Below are positions 25,591 to 33,586 of a stretch of 64,000 nucleotides of DNA, piece by piece. The stretch covers positions 1 to 64,000 of the forward strand of contig NZ_CP050315.1 of assembly GCF_011765625.1 (NCBI RefSeq), given 5' to 3'. Position numbers and translations under genes: made by a program. The notes under the pieces are model-generated. The model ran no database searches. It was not told the DNA's origin and saw only the letters and a list, made by a program, of their open reading frames with translations. Each line of letters begins with the position of its first letter. Positions within the stretch are counted from its first letter, which is position 1. Origin of the DNA: Shewanella aestuarii. Lineage in GTDB: Bacteria > Pseudomonadota > Gammaproteobacteria > Enterobacterales > Shewanellaceae.

Positions 25591-27546
25591 CTACAGAGTC
25601 AATTGAGCACGTTTGTCTTGATTTGCCTCATACAAATCTTGTAGGTCAAGTTCCTTGGTGGAATTGATCGCATGCACTTCAGCATAACTACTCACACTCT
25701 TTTGAAAGGATGGGTTAAAGTCGCGTTCTCTGCAAACAAATACAACCGGTGGTAAATCATCATGCAGGCTACTTTCTTTAGGTGGACTCGCCTCTAAATC
25801 GGTTAAGTAAATAATGCCGCCTGGTTTAAGTCCATTTGAGTTTTCTATGCAGTGCGAAATAGCGGTATTAATTGGGCCAGTGAATTCGGTGCCACCATTA
25901 CCGCAGACATCAAGGTTATTAACGCAATCATCTAATGAGTCTTTTGTCAGTAAAAATGGCTTACCTCTAACAGCTGTGTCTGCTGCATAAACCCATACTT
26001 TTGCTGTATCGTCTTCCTCGACCATACCGACGGCAATTGAGAAAAAGTCAACCATCGTATCTTTATCTGAATAAAGACTGCCAGAGGTATCCACGATAAC
26101 AATAGTTGGAAGTGTTTCAACTTCGCGGGGTTGCATGCTTTCTTCGTAAACCGCATACTCAACTCCCATGGATGCAGGGTCTTGGTAGAAAAGATCGGTA
26201 GGCATATCAGCATCCATTTGCCATTCTTCACCCTCGCCTACGATGATGTCTCTAATAACAGATTCGATTTTTAGCTTTGGTTTCTTTAACTCACCCAATG
26301 CGTATCCGACAGCCTCTTCAATGTGCTGGCCAGCCATTTTGTCTGCAAATGGGTTGTTTGCTCTGATTTCCTGAATACGCTGAAATGATTCCATAATTTG
26401 ATCTTGAAAACGGTCTTTAATTTCCTGTAATTGATCAGCCGTAGCATCTTTGTTAATGCCAAGCTTATCCAAAACGCCATCCAAGCCATGCTCTTTTAAC
26501 GTTTCGATGAAGTTCTCAACTTGCATTGTGTGATTAAGGGCAGGGTTAGGTTCCCGAACAAAATTACCAAGATTACGATATTGTTCCGTATCTGGGATCT
26601 TTGGGTTGTTGACACTTTGACTTTGTTGGCCTTGACCTTGACCTTGGCCTTGACCTTGACCTTGGCCTTGTTGTTGGCCTTGTTGTTGGCCTTGCTGCTG
26701 TTGGCCTTGTTGTTGGCCTTGCTGCTGTTGGCCTTGCTGCTGTTGGCCTTGCTGCTGTTGACCTTGCTGCTGTTGACCTTGCTGCTGTTGGCCTTGCTGC
26801 TGTTGACCTTGCTGCTGTTGGCCTTGCTGCTGTTGACCTTGCTGCTGTTGCCCTTGCTGCTGTTGCCCTTGCTGCTGTTGCCCTTGCTGCTGTTGGCCTT
26901 GCTGCTGTTGCCCTTGTTGCTGTTGCCCTTGTTGCTGTTGCCCTTGTTGCTGTTGCCCTTGTTGCTGTTGCCCTTGTTGTTTTTTCTTGTTCGCGTTTTG
27001 CTGATTAGCTTCGTCTGTGAGCATTGCACAAATTAGCTCTTCGGGAAAATGCCCGAACTTTTGCACTTCTTCATCAGTAAGACCCCAACCGCCGAGAACG
27101 TTTCGCAAATAAGTGCCGGGTTCGAGATTCAAATCTCGAATTTTATCCATGTTAATTCGGATATCTTGTGCAATATTTGCTATTTGAGCGTTGTATTGCG
27201 TACAACGAGTGAAATGATCACGACAAATATGATCAAGTTCATGCGTCAACATGAATAGGACGCCATCACTCTTTTTGCCCTGCGTTTTTGCTTCAGCATC
27301 AGCGGCTAACAAATTAATAAACGTATCAGCATGAATAAAGATGCCAGCTTGACAGGCAAATGCAGTAGAGCAAGTCGCAGTAACCGAGGGGTGATCATAG
27401 ATGAACATTGGGGTTTTTTCGGCAATCAGCGATAGCAGCCCGTAAGAAGGAAGGCCGTACTGATCACTAGACGTTAAAACGTTTCGATATTTATTCAAAA
27501 CGCCTTGTAATTTTGGTTGAGAATTTAGCGTATTTTGAGTGCTCAT
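25591..27546 (-). CDS. DUF2201-type metallopeptidase-VWA protein with Gln-rich linker
   Basis: A 651-residue protein with two recognisable parts. Residues about 40-180 form a zinc-metallopeptidase-like domain with HELDH at 102-106 and a downstream D-I-R-I-N (about 128-132), the arrangement of DUF2201-type domains. Residues about 190-308 are a low-complexity linker of GQQQQ units. The C-terminal part (about 370-640) is a von Willebrand factor A-like domain with the MIDAS motif DTSGS near 485-489, a G-G-T loop and a TDLE strand end. Such proteins are commonly paired with MoxR-type AAA+ ATPases, and one is encoded divergently here. The pair probably remodels or activates a protein complex; the target is unknown. 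Confidence 0.8.
   Translation of the reverse strand: MSTQNTLNSQPKLQGVLNKYRNVLTSSDQYGLPSYGLLSLIAEKTPMFIYDHPSVTATCSTAFACQAGIFIHADTFINLLAADAEAKTQGKKSDGVLFMLTHELDHICRDHFTRCTQYNAQIANIAQDIRINMDKIRDLNLEPGTYLRNVLGGWGLTDEEVQKFGHFPEELICAMLTDEANQQNANKKKQQGQQQQGQQQQGQQQQGQQQQGQQQQGQQQQGQQQQGQQQQGQQQQGQQQQGQQQQGQQQQGQQQQGQQQQGQQQQGQQQQGQQQQGQQQGQQQQGQQQGQQQGQGQGQGQGQGQGQQSQSVNNPKIPDTEQYRNLGNFVREPNPALNHTMQVENFIETLKEHGLDGVLDKLGINKDATADQLQEIKDRFQDQIMESFQRIQEIRANNPFADKMAGQHIEEAVGYALGELKKPKLKIESVIRDIIVGEGEEWQMDADMPTDLFYQDPASMGVEYAVYEESMQPREVETLPTIVIVDTSGSLYSDKDTMVDFFSIAVGMVEEDDTAKVWVYAADTAVRGKPFLLTKDSLDDCVNNLDVCGNGGTEFTGPINTAISHCIENSNGLKPGGIIYLTDLEASPPKESSLHDDLPPVVFVCRERDFNPSFQKSVSSYAEVHAINSTKELDLQDLYEANQDKRAQLTL
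26676..26985. repeat. 15-bp tandem repeat coding for Gln/Gly-rich linker
   Basis: An imperfect tandem array of a 15-bp unit (about 17 to 19 copies) encoding GQQQQ on the reverse strand, ending in shorter GQ units. Codon variants (CAG/CAA) change along the array, so it is not a very recent expansion. Long open frames in the other five frames across it are artefacts of the repeat. Confidence 0.85.
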
Positions 27547-27558
27547 TGGGCTAATTCC

Positions 27559-28296
27559 TTATAGACTATTGTTTAGCGTAGGCGCAAATTCTGGGATGTC
27601 GCAATCTTCTAAATCGACTGCAATGGTTTGCGTTGCGGCATCAACCATTCTTGAAAACAATGTGCTAGCTGTTCTCTCGTGACCGACTTTGTTAAAAAGA
27701 TCAATTGAGGTTTTGCCAAAAATTTCGATAGAGCTGACGTCGGGGCAGGCAAGAATAAACTTATCTAAGATGGCTATATTAGTGTCCAGCTCGGGTTCAG
27801 ATGTTATCGCAGCAATAAATTCGATATAAGCTTTGTGAATGTCTTCATTGTTGCGGTAAACATGATTGTCTAATAAAAAGCTAATCAATTGTTGGTCAAT
27901 GTACTCAGAACGTTTTGCTAATGGGTTATACAATGAATCAACCAGATTCTGTTTTATATCAGGGATGAAATCAGGGTCGAACAAGCAATCTAGAGTAGAA
28001 GCTAACTTTAAAGTAGAAGACATTAACCAAACGTCTAGTCTCGGTGGCAGTTCTGATTTTCTAACTTGTCGCGAATAAACCAACTCGTCCCTAAGAGATG
28101 AAATCATATTTGAACAACTGTTGAGATAAAACTGAGCCTCTTGGTCAGTTGTAGATTGAGAAATCATATACGCGAGCAGTTCAACCCTTTTCCACGGTTC
28201 TTGCTCAGAATCGATAATGGTAGAAATAGCGATATCATCATTCAAACCATGAGCACGCATCTCACTCATAAATTCGGAAGCTCTCAATTTAGACAT
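27559..28296 (-). CDS. Unknown helical protein of the MoxR/VWA module
   Basis: A 245-residue soluble, largely helical, acidic protein. It is the first gene of the reverse operon, followed after 12 bases by the metallopeptidase/VWA gene. The ribosome binding site AAGGA lies seven bases before the ATG. No family recognised; cysteines are scattered and no motif stands out. Its strict linkage to the MoxR/VWA genes suggests a helical scaffold or adaptor for that system. Confidence 0.6.
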   Translation of the reverse strand: MSKLRASEFMSEMRAHGLNDDIAISTIIDSEQEPWKRVELLAYMISQSTTDQEAQFYLNSCSNMISSLRDELVYSRQVRKSELPPRLDVWLMSSTLKLASTLDCLFDPDFIPDIKQNLVDSLYNPLAKRSEYIDQQLISFLLDNHVYRNNEDIHKAYIEFIAAITSEPELDTNIAILDKFILACPDVSSIEIFGKTSIDLFNKVGHERTASTLFSRMVDAATQTIAVDLEDCDIPEFAPTLNNSL

Positions 28297-28315
28297 CTTG
28301 ATTCCTTGTAAATCT

Positions 28316-28337
28316 ACTTATCATGTTATAGATTAGT
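28316..28337. promoter_or_regulatory. Plasmid-wide palindromic operator, site 5 (divergent)
   Basis: Left half ACTTATCAT (perfect), centre GTTA, right half TAGATTAGT (6/9). A consensus TATAAT -10 box at 28337-28342 begins at the last base of the element. It lies between the two arms of the MoxR/VWA module (reverse start 28296, forward start 28398), so it probably controls both. Confidence 0.65.
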
Positions 28338-28397
28338 ATAATGTTCTCACGCTCAGAAAACAAATGTTAATGAAGCTCAATCTCGCAGAGGTGCAAT

Positions 28398-28964
28398 ATG
28401 AATCAATCTACAGACGGAATGCTATTAGGCCACTTGCCGAAGCAGATGTTAATTTCAGACATGTTCACAGAGTTTTCGCAAGAGGACCATTTAACATGTC
28501 CATTCGCAAATGCTTACGAGCAAGTAAAGGGTGTGCCATTTTTTAAAGGAAAATCGACACCGCTAACACTCGTCTATAACGATGACAGTAACTTCGAAAT
28601 GGCTGAGACAACGCTAACTGTTGTCTCAAATATGACGGGGTATCAAATCGTAACAAACCCTGCCGATGTTGGACCAAAAACCATCCTGCATTTGAGACTA
28701 AATGCTGGTGACTATAATGCTACCTGCATGGCATTAGCCAGCATCTCGGCATCTCATCGCACAGTCCTTGAAATCACCAATTTCAATCAAATCGATGCGT
28801 TAACTTATAACGCGCTAGCGACATTAGTAGAACTGAAAATGGTCAACGGCGTCCATGTCGAAGGCGTCACTATTGTTTTACAAGAGAGTCGCAAAGATAA
28901 AGTTAATGAAAACGAGTATGCGCAAAAATTGCGTTCGTTAACTATGACTATCAATGAGCAGTAA
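28398..28964 (+). CDS. Putative degenerate AAA+-like partner of the MoxR ATPase
   Basis: A 188-residue protein that starts at ATG 28398. Residues about 123-165 (T-V-L-E-I-T-N-F-N-Q-I-D-A-L-T-Y-N-A-L) resemble the Walker B strand and following helix of AAA+ proteins (compare M-L-L-L-D-D-M-P-N-A-L-P-G-I-Q-N in the next gene), but the acidic Walker B residues are replaced and no Walker A is present. If the relation is real this is an inactive AAA+-like subunit. It lies 9 bases before the MoxR-like gene. The relation is by eye and needs a profile search. Confidence 0.5.
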   Translation: MNQSTDGMLLGHLPKQMLISDMFTEFSQEDHLTCPFANAYEQVKGVPFFKGKSTPLTLVYNDDSNFEMAETTLTVVSNMTGYQIVTNPADVGPKTILHLRLNAGDYNATCMALASISASHRTVLEITNFNQIDALTYNALATLVELKMVNGVHVEGVTIVLQESRKDKVNENEYAQKLRSLTMTINEQ

Positions 28965-28973
28965 GGGGGCGGT

Positions 28974-30659
28974 ATGAAATTAGATGACAATAATGAATTG
29001 GCGATACCGTCTGTAAGCACAAAGCAACTGATCTCAATGCTTAAGCAAGATATGCTTGCCAATTTCTACACAGAAAACCCATCAACACCAGAGCAAAAAA
29101 AGCGAAACGAGTTGATTGAAGATGTTTATATGAAAGAATTTAACAAGCCATTCTTTTCGTATAAAGTCGAACCTCATCATGCTGCGGGTCGGCCTGGTGT
29201 GGGAAAAACAACTTCATTCATGATTGCAGGTGAATGGGCTGCAAAGCAGTTGGGGCTTAATTTCGTTCCTAATCCTGTTGGTGATTTTAAGGCTACTGAA
29301 AATGATTTCATCATTGTCACGCTTGAGCTGAGTGGCGAAACATCAAAAACAGTGGTGAGTGGTGTGCCTGTGGTTGTCGATGTAGAAGGTGAAAAATACA
29401 CGCTATCTGCACCACCGTTGGCATTTGACAATCTAAAGCATGCTGGTGGCTCAATGCTATTGTTAGACGATATGCCAAACGCCCTACCAGGTATACAAAA
29501 TATGTGTTTATCACTGATGGAGCGTAAAGGCTTTCAAAACATCAGCATCGGTGACAATACGTTTGTAGGCTCTACGGGCAACCTCGGCAAACTTGATGGT
29601 ACCAACATTTCAAGCACCTCATCAGCAAACGCTTCACGCCGCCAAAATTGGATGGTGTTTGATACGGCTGAAGATTGGTGCAAAAGAGCGATGACAGCTA
29701 AAGGTGCGCCACATCAACGAGGTGACGCATATTTAGGTGAGTTTTTTGAACAAAACCCAGAGCTGTTTTCCACGATCACCAAAAGCAAAAATGGCGAGCC
29801 ATTTGCTACACCAAGAACTTGGTCAAAGTTTTTGGGTTATTCACGGGTAGCCTTTGCACAGTACGAAAAAATGTTAGACACAGTAGGCACTAAGTCGAAT
29901 GTGCATTTCGATATGGCTGAAATCATGCTTAGAGCGCAGTCGCTTGTTGGAATGGACGCAGCTAGCAAGCTAAAGGGTTATTATTTGACCATCACGAATA
30001 GTGTGATGCCAATTGCCAAAAAGCTGATCAGTGGTGAAGAGTTAAACACGGTGCAAAAGGCATTAATCAAAGAGCACGCGAACAAGGTTGGCAATGAAAG
30101 TGAGCTGTTCTTTTCTCAGCTAAACCGTACTTTAGGTGAATTTGCTGCTTTAGAAATATCAAAGAATGTAGAAAAACATCCTAGCGATTGGATAGCACAA
30201 TCTAAATCAGCAATGGATAACTACACCGCTGCGTTAGTGAATAACATTTTAAAGTTAAATCGCCCAGACAAAATTGGTTCGAGTTTTGTGGCATTTTCTA
30301 ATAAGTTAAGTACGTTGCATAACAGTGAAGATGTCGCGGAATTCTCAAAAGTGACTAATGCCCCGAAATTGAATCCGAATTTAGCGTTAGAGTTAATTAA
30401 ATCATTTGCAACTCACCCTGAAACGCATGCAAAACTCGGTGACAAGCCAATCTGGAAGGTGTGTGGAAGTGATGTGGTGACTAACGTTGCCAATTATGAA
30501 ACCGCAGACTCCAAAATCGCAAGCATACAGTCGCAACTTGAGTCATCTGATGTGGCTGAATTACTGAAAAATCAACCTGCATCGAAGCCGAAGAAGCCCA
30601 AGGCACCTCAAGAGGATTCCGACGCAGGTTTAGAGCCACCAGCGCTCACTATGTACTAA
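28974..30659 (+). CDS. MoxR-like AAA+ ATPase
   Basis: A 561-residue AAA+ ATPase. Walker A GRPGVGKT is at residues 72-79, Walker B LLLDDM near 161-166 and a sensor-1-like S-T-G-N near 200, followed by an arginine-containing lid region. The C-terminal about 250 residues are helical and end in a Lys/Pro-rich, acidic tail. AAA+ proteins of this class work with VWA-domain partners as chaperones or metal-insertion and complex-remodelling machines. The partner is encoded on the other arm of the divergent locus. A strong terminator follows at 30668. Confidence 0.78.
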   Translation: MKLDDNNELAIPSVSTKQLISMLKQDMLANFYTENPSTPEQKKRNELIEDVYMKEFNKPFFSYKVEPHHAAGRPGVGKTTSFMIAGEWAAKQLGLNFVPNPVGDFKATENDFIIVTLELSGETSKTVVSGVPVVVDVEGEKYTLSAPPLAFDNLKHAGGSMLLLDDMPNALPGIQNMCLSLMERKGFQNISIGDNTFVGSTGNLGKLDGTNISSTSSANASRRQNWMVFDTAEDWCKRAMTAKGAPHQRGDAYLGEFFEQNPELFSTITKSKNGEPFATPRTWSKFLGYSRVAFAQYEKMLDTVGTKSNVHFDMAEIMLRAQSLVGMDAASKLKGYYLTITNSVMPIAKKLISGEELNTVQKALIKEHANKVGNESELFFSQLNRTLGEFAALEISKNVEKHPSDWIAQSKSAMDNYTAALVNNILKLNRPDKIGSSFVAFSNKLSTLHNSEDVAEFSKVTNAPKLNPNLALELIKSFATHPETHAKLGDKPIWKVCGSDVVTNVANYETADSKIASIQSQLESSDVAELLKNQPASKPKKPKAPQEDSDAGLEPPALTMY

Positions 30660-30667
30660 ATTGAATC

Positions 30668-30694
30668 ATACCGGTGAAAGCCGGTATTTTTTTT
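30668..30694 (+). terminator. Rho-independent terminator after MoxR-like gene
   Basis: Stem ATACCGG / CCGGTAT with a 6-base loop and an eight-T tail at 30687-30694, starting 8 bases after the stop codon. Confidence 0.9.
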
Positions 30695-30697
30695 CAA

Positions 30698-30713
30698 TTA
30701 AAGTTACTTTAAG
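30698..30713. repeat. Repeated palindrome TTAAAGTTACTTTAAG, copy 2
   Basis: One of four copies of a 16-bp near-palindrome TTAAAGTWACTTTAAG in the window (others at 25510, 42784, 63476). This copy overlaps the -35 region of the following promoter. Confidence 0.6.
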
Positions 30714-30760
30714 GTTTTAGGTTTTTATGCTTTAATGTACTTATCATGTCCTATTTTTGT
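30708..30760 (+). promoter_or_regulatory. Promoter plus plasmid-wide operator, site 6
   Basis: -35 TTTAAG (30708-30713), 17-bp spacer, -10 TTTAAT (30731-30736), directly followed by GTACTTATCAT with a perfect half-site ACTTATCAT at 30739-30747. The right half-site (30752-30760) is poor. It aligns base for base in spacing with the parM promoter at 63530. Next ATG at 30788. Confidence 0.65.
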
Positions 30761-30787
30761 TGTTATCTGTTTGTGGAGGGAGGCTGT

Positions 30788-31774
30788 ATGTATCAGTTTT
30801 TCAGGGGTTATAGTCAATTGCTGTCAACCCAAGCAGCCAACAGAAATTTATCGGGCATTCAAAACAATAATGCAGCAATTGCCGAACAAATATCGCATGT
30901 AGACCATGCACTAGGAGATATCGAGAAAAGACGCAGTGACTTAAAAAAATTGCAAAGTGACTGCATAGACAGAACGGGATCTCGCTGGGTTCATCCCATT
31001 GCAAAGGACTTATTACAGCGCTTCATTTACGATTTTCAGAGCGAAGCAACTAAGCAGTCTCACGCAGAATACCTCAATCGAAACTGTTACGATTATACGT
31101 TCACGCTAGAGCTCGCTGGGCGTTATATGCCAAATATTGCATTTCTGGCAGATCAACCCCGAATTTTTCCCGATTGGCTTCATCAGCATAACGCTCAGTT
31201 GTTTGCTGAGGTTCAAACTCACATCAAAGCAACGAAAGACAGGCGTGATTTTGCTTTGTTAAGCGCAAACATGCTCAAGATCAGACCACATTTGTCAGAT
31301 AATGCATTTGCAACGTGCAAAGGTTTAGTCGATGAGATAAAAAATGAGATCACAAATTTTAATTATTTTGTATTGGCTAAATCACGTTCACTAGCGATTA
31401 AAAGGGAAGGTGCCAATATAAAATCTTTTGGTGATGTACCAGATGATTTCTATTTGTCGCAAAAATTCGCAATCAAGACTGGTTTCGATATCAATTTTAA
31501 AAGAATCGAGGATCTGTCTGCCTATTGTCGCGCTGTTGATCCGATGAAGAAGTTGGAAGGATCACAAACCCTGCCATTTGCTTTTATGGCATTTCCAGAG
31601 CGAATTATCGATATGGCAAACCGCGAAACGCTGACGGGATTGGATTTACTCGATGTCATTACTCGCCCATTAGACGGTCAGCCTGCGGCTGTCGATTGTT
31701 TGCCAGATATTCTCAAAGTGGACGATAACAAAACCATCGCACAAAATTTATTGAATTTGACGGTGAGAATTTAG
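30788..31774 (+). CDS. Unknown 328-residue protein, first of a pair
   Basis: I place the start at ATG 30788 because GGAGGGAGG lies just upstream; an earlier in-frame start has no RBS. A soluble protein with a helical N-terminal part (about 1-60, coiled-coil-like, I-E-K-R-R-S-D-L-K-K-L) and several cysteines, no signal peptide. It is separated by only two bases from the next gene, which also begins with an Asn/Arg-rich helical segment and may be a distant relative. Located just upstream of the dotI operon and driven by its own operator-type promoter. Function unknown. Confidence 0.6.
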   Translation: MYQFFRGYSQLLSTQAANRNLSGIQNNNAAIAEQISHVDHALGDIEKRRSDLKKLQSDCIDRTGSRWVHPIAKDLLQRFIYDFQSEATKQSHAEYLNRNCYDYTFTLELAGRYMPNIAFLADQPRIFPDWLHQHNAQLFAEVQTHIKATKDRRDFALLSANMLKIRPHLSDNAFATCKGLVDEIKNEITNFNYFVLAKSRSLAIKREGANIKSFGDVPDDFYLSQKFAIKTGFDINFKRIEDLSAYCRAVDPMKKLEGSQTLPFAFMAFPERIIDMANRETLTGLDLLDVITRPLDGQPAAVDCLPDILKVDDNKTIAQNLLNLTVRI

Positions 31775-31776
31775 CT

Positions 31777-32661
31777 ATGGCAAAACTACCAATTGGAATA
31801 GTAGATACCAATCGAATTACGCATAATCTGATCAATCTGAGCAACCAGAGTGTTGCGCTGAGGGAAAACCGAAATTTAAGCAACAAGCTCAACTACATTA
31901 ATGAGCGAGTTTATAAGCATAACCAAAGGATCGCTGGGCAAGCGTCATTTGTTGCGAATTATCTGGGGGGGTGCGTAAAAAACGTAGGACGAGCAATAGC
32001 AAGTGCAAACCCTGTGAGGCCGCATCTTGATGAACATACAGCTATACTTCGCATAGAGCCTATCTATACTAAAAAGTATTTGGACAATACGTATAATGGG
32101 ACTTATCTACATTCGACTCAAGAAATGTATTCACACCACCGATTTCAGAATAGCTTTCCAAACTATACACTGGAAGAGAGCATTCAAAGTCAGCGAGATT
32201 GCTATATAAACGCATTATCGTGGAGCATGCTAGGTCACATTAAAACCAATGATATTGATTACATTGATGCTGCGGTAGATTTTGCGCTAAACGAATTAAA
32301 TAGAGAGTCACAAAAAGAATTTTCGGCGCGTTTATCGCGAAGAGCTAAGTTGATTTCTGAAGACACGCTCAAAGAGGGCCATGAATGGATACAAGAGGTT
32401 TTCAAGTATCACGCACAATATGAAAGCGCCACAAGTGTTAAGCCACGCATAGAGTCAATCCCTGATATGAGTCTGATCGGTTATATTGCGAGAACGTTTG
32501 AATATGATTTGGTAAACCGCAAAAGGGTCACCAAAGAAGAGTCAACCGCGATTGCGGATGCGCATCACCCGATGCTCCACAATCAATTTAATATGCCAAA
32601 AACTGTCGAAAACCTGCTCCAACAATCTCAAAATAGCAACGCCAAAATACCCCAACCTTAA
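31777..32661 (+). CDS. Unknown 294-residue protein, second of a pair
   Basis: A soluble protein of 294 residues with Asn/Arg-rich helical N-terminus (N-L-S-N-Q-S-V-A-L-R-E-N-R-N-L-S-N-K), no membrane segment or signal peptide, and a Gln/Asn-rich C-terminus. Both genes of the pair carry the word NRNLS near the N-terminus (A-A-N-R-N-L-S and R-E-N-R-N-L-S) followed by a helix, which hints at common ancestry. It follows the first member by two bases. No family recognised. Confidence 0.58.
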   Translation: MAKLPIGIVDTNRITHNLINLSNQSVALRENRNLSNKLNYINERVYKHNQRIAGQASFVANYLGGCVKNVGRAIASANPVRPHLDEHTAILRIEPIYTKKYLDNTYNGTYLHSTQEMYSHHRFQNSFPNYTLEESIQSQRDCYINALSWSMLGHIKTNDIDYIDAAVDFALNELNRESQKEFSARLSRRAKLISEDTLKEGHEWIQEVFKYHAQYESATSVKPRIESIPDMSLIGYIARTFEYDLVNRKRVTKEESTAIADAHHPMLHNQFNMPKTVENLLQQSQNSNAKIPQP

Positions 32662-32686
32662 GCGAATTAACTTCGTGATCTCAAAA

Positions 32687-32704
32687 GGTGTATCCATTTA
32701 CACC
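32687..32704 (+). terminator. Weak hairpin after the unknown pair
   Basis: A 6-bp stem GGTGTA / TACACC with a 6-base loop, 26 bases after the stop codon; it lacks a proper U-run, so termination is uncertain. Confidence 0.35.
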
Positions 32705-32843
32705 AGATTTCTCATCTCAAAAAAATATTCAGTCACGAATATTATTTTAATCTATTGATTTACCGTAATTAAATCAAATTGTCCCATGCGTAAGCTGATC
32801 GGATAGATGTTGTCTTTTTGTTATTTTTTGTTGAACCTAATTC

Positions 32844-32865
32844 ACTTATGATGTATAAGTTACGT
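32844..32865. promoter_or_regulatory. Plasmid-wide palindromic operator, site 7
   Basis: Left half ACTTATGAT (8/9), centre GTAT, right half AAGTTACGT (6/9), located 23 bases before the dotI ATG at 32889. Heads the dotI-dotH-dotG operon. Confidence 0.55.
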
Positions 32866-32888
32866 ATATTGATATGAATGGTGGACCT

Positions 32889-33584
32889 ATGGAAAACGAA
32901 AATAAATCTTCTGTGGCAAAAGGCCAAAAAGCTTCCATTAAGTTTGCAAGTCAAAATTCTCAAATCGCATTGAAGTTGATCATGTTCAATAAGCTACAAG
33001 ATATGATCAATTTTCAGAAGAAACTCATCATCATCTTAAGTGCTGTGCTGATGGTTGCGTTTGCCATTATTGCTTATCAAGTCACCCGTCCCGATGCTGT
33101 AGCAAAATATTTCACCGTCGATCCTGCGGGGCGTTTAACAGAAGTAATCCCATTAAGTGAGCCAACGTTATCAAGAGCAGGTATAGGCGATTGGGCTGCA
33201 GATTGTGTACGTTCTAGTTACACGTTTATGTTTGCGACTTACAAAGAAGAATTAACTCGCTCTCTACAACGCTGCTTTACTAAAGAAGGCATTGTGAAAT
33301 TCAAAGAGCAATTAAATCGAATTGGTGTATTAGAAGATATTGCTAAAGATAATGGCGCTAACATCACACAAGTTGATGGGGTTGCGTTAATCAAAAAAGA
33401 AGGCGAAATCGATGGTAAGAAGGCTTATTTGATAGAAGTGCCTGTATTAATTTCCCAGAAATACCCGAAGAAGGTGTCAGCAGCAAGACGATGGACGGTC
33501 ATTATTACTGCGTTAAGAGTGGATAACACCGAATATGACAAGGGTATGGCTATTCACGTTTGGAACATGGAGCCAAGGGGTTAG
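32889..33584 (+). CDS. dotI: DotI/IcmL/TraM-family type IVB secretion protein
   Basis: About 231 residues; I prefer ATG 32889 (GGTGGA upstream) over the in-frame ATG 32874. A single membrane segment lies near residues 40-60 (KLIIILSAVLMVAFAIIAY), with a cytoplasmic Lys-rich N-terminus and a periplasmic domain that includes the family-typical W-A-A-D-C-V-R-S-S-Y-T-F and later W-T-V-I-I-T-A-L-R. This matches DotI (IcmL) and TraM of IncI plasmids, inner-membrane channel components. It is immediately followed by DotH and DotG, the normal order of the core complex genes. Confidence 0.88.
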   Translation: MENENKSSVAKGQKASIKFASQNSQIALKLIMFNKLQDMINFQKKLIIILSAVLMVAFAIIAYQVTRPDAVAKYFTVDPAGRLTEVIPLSEPTLSRAGIGDWAADCVRSSYTFMFATYKEELTRSLQRCFTKEGIVKFKEQLNRIGVLEDIAKDNGANITQVDGVALIKKEGEIDGKKAYLIEVPVLISQKYPKKVSAARRWTVIITALRVDNTEYDKGMAIHVWNMEPRG

Positions 33585-33586
33585 AC

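Noticed and set aside
26496..27036. Open frames opposite and beside the Gln-rich repeat, including a leucine-rich forward frame
   Set aside because: They are reading-frame shadows of the 15-bp repeat, with no ribosome binding site and highly biased composition.
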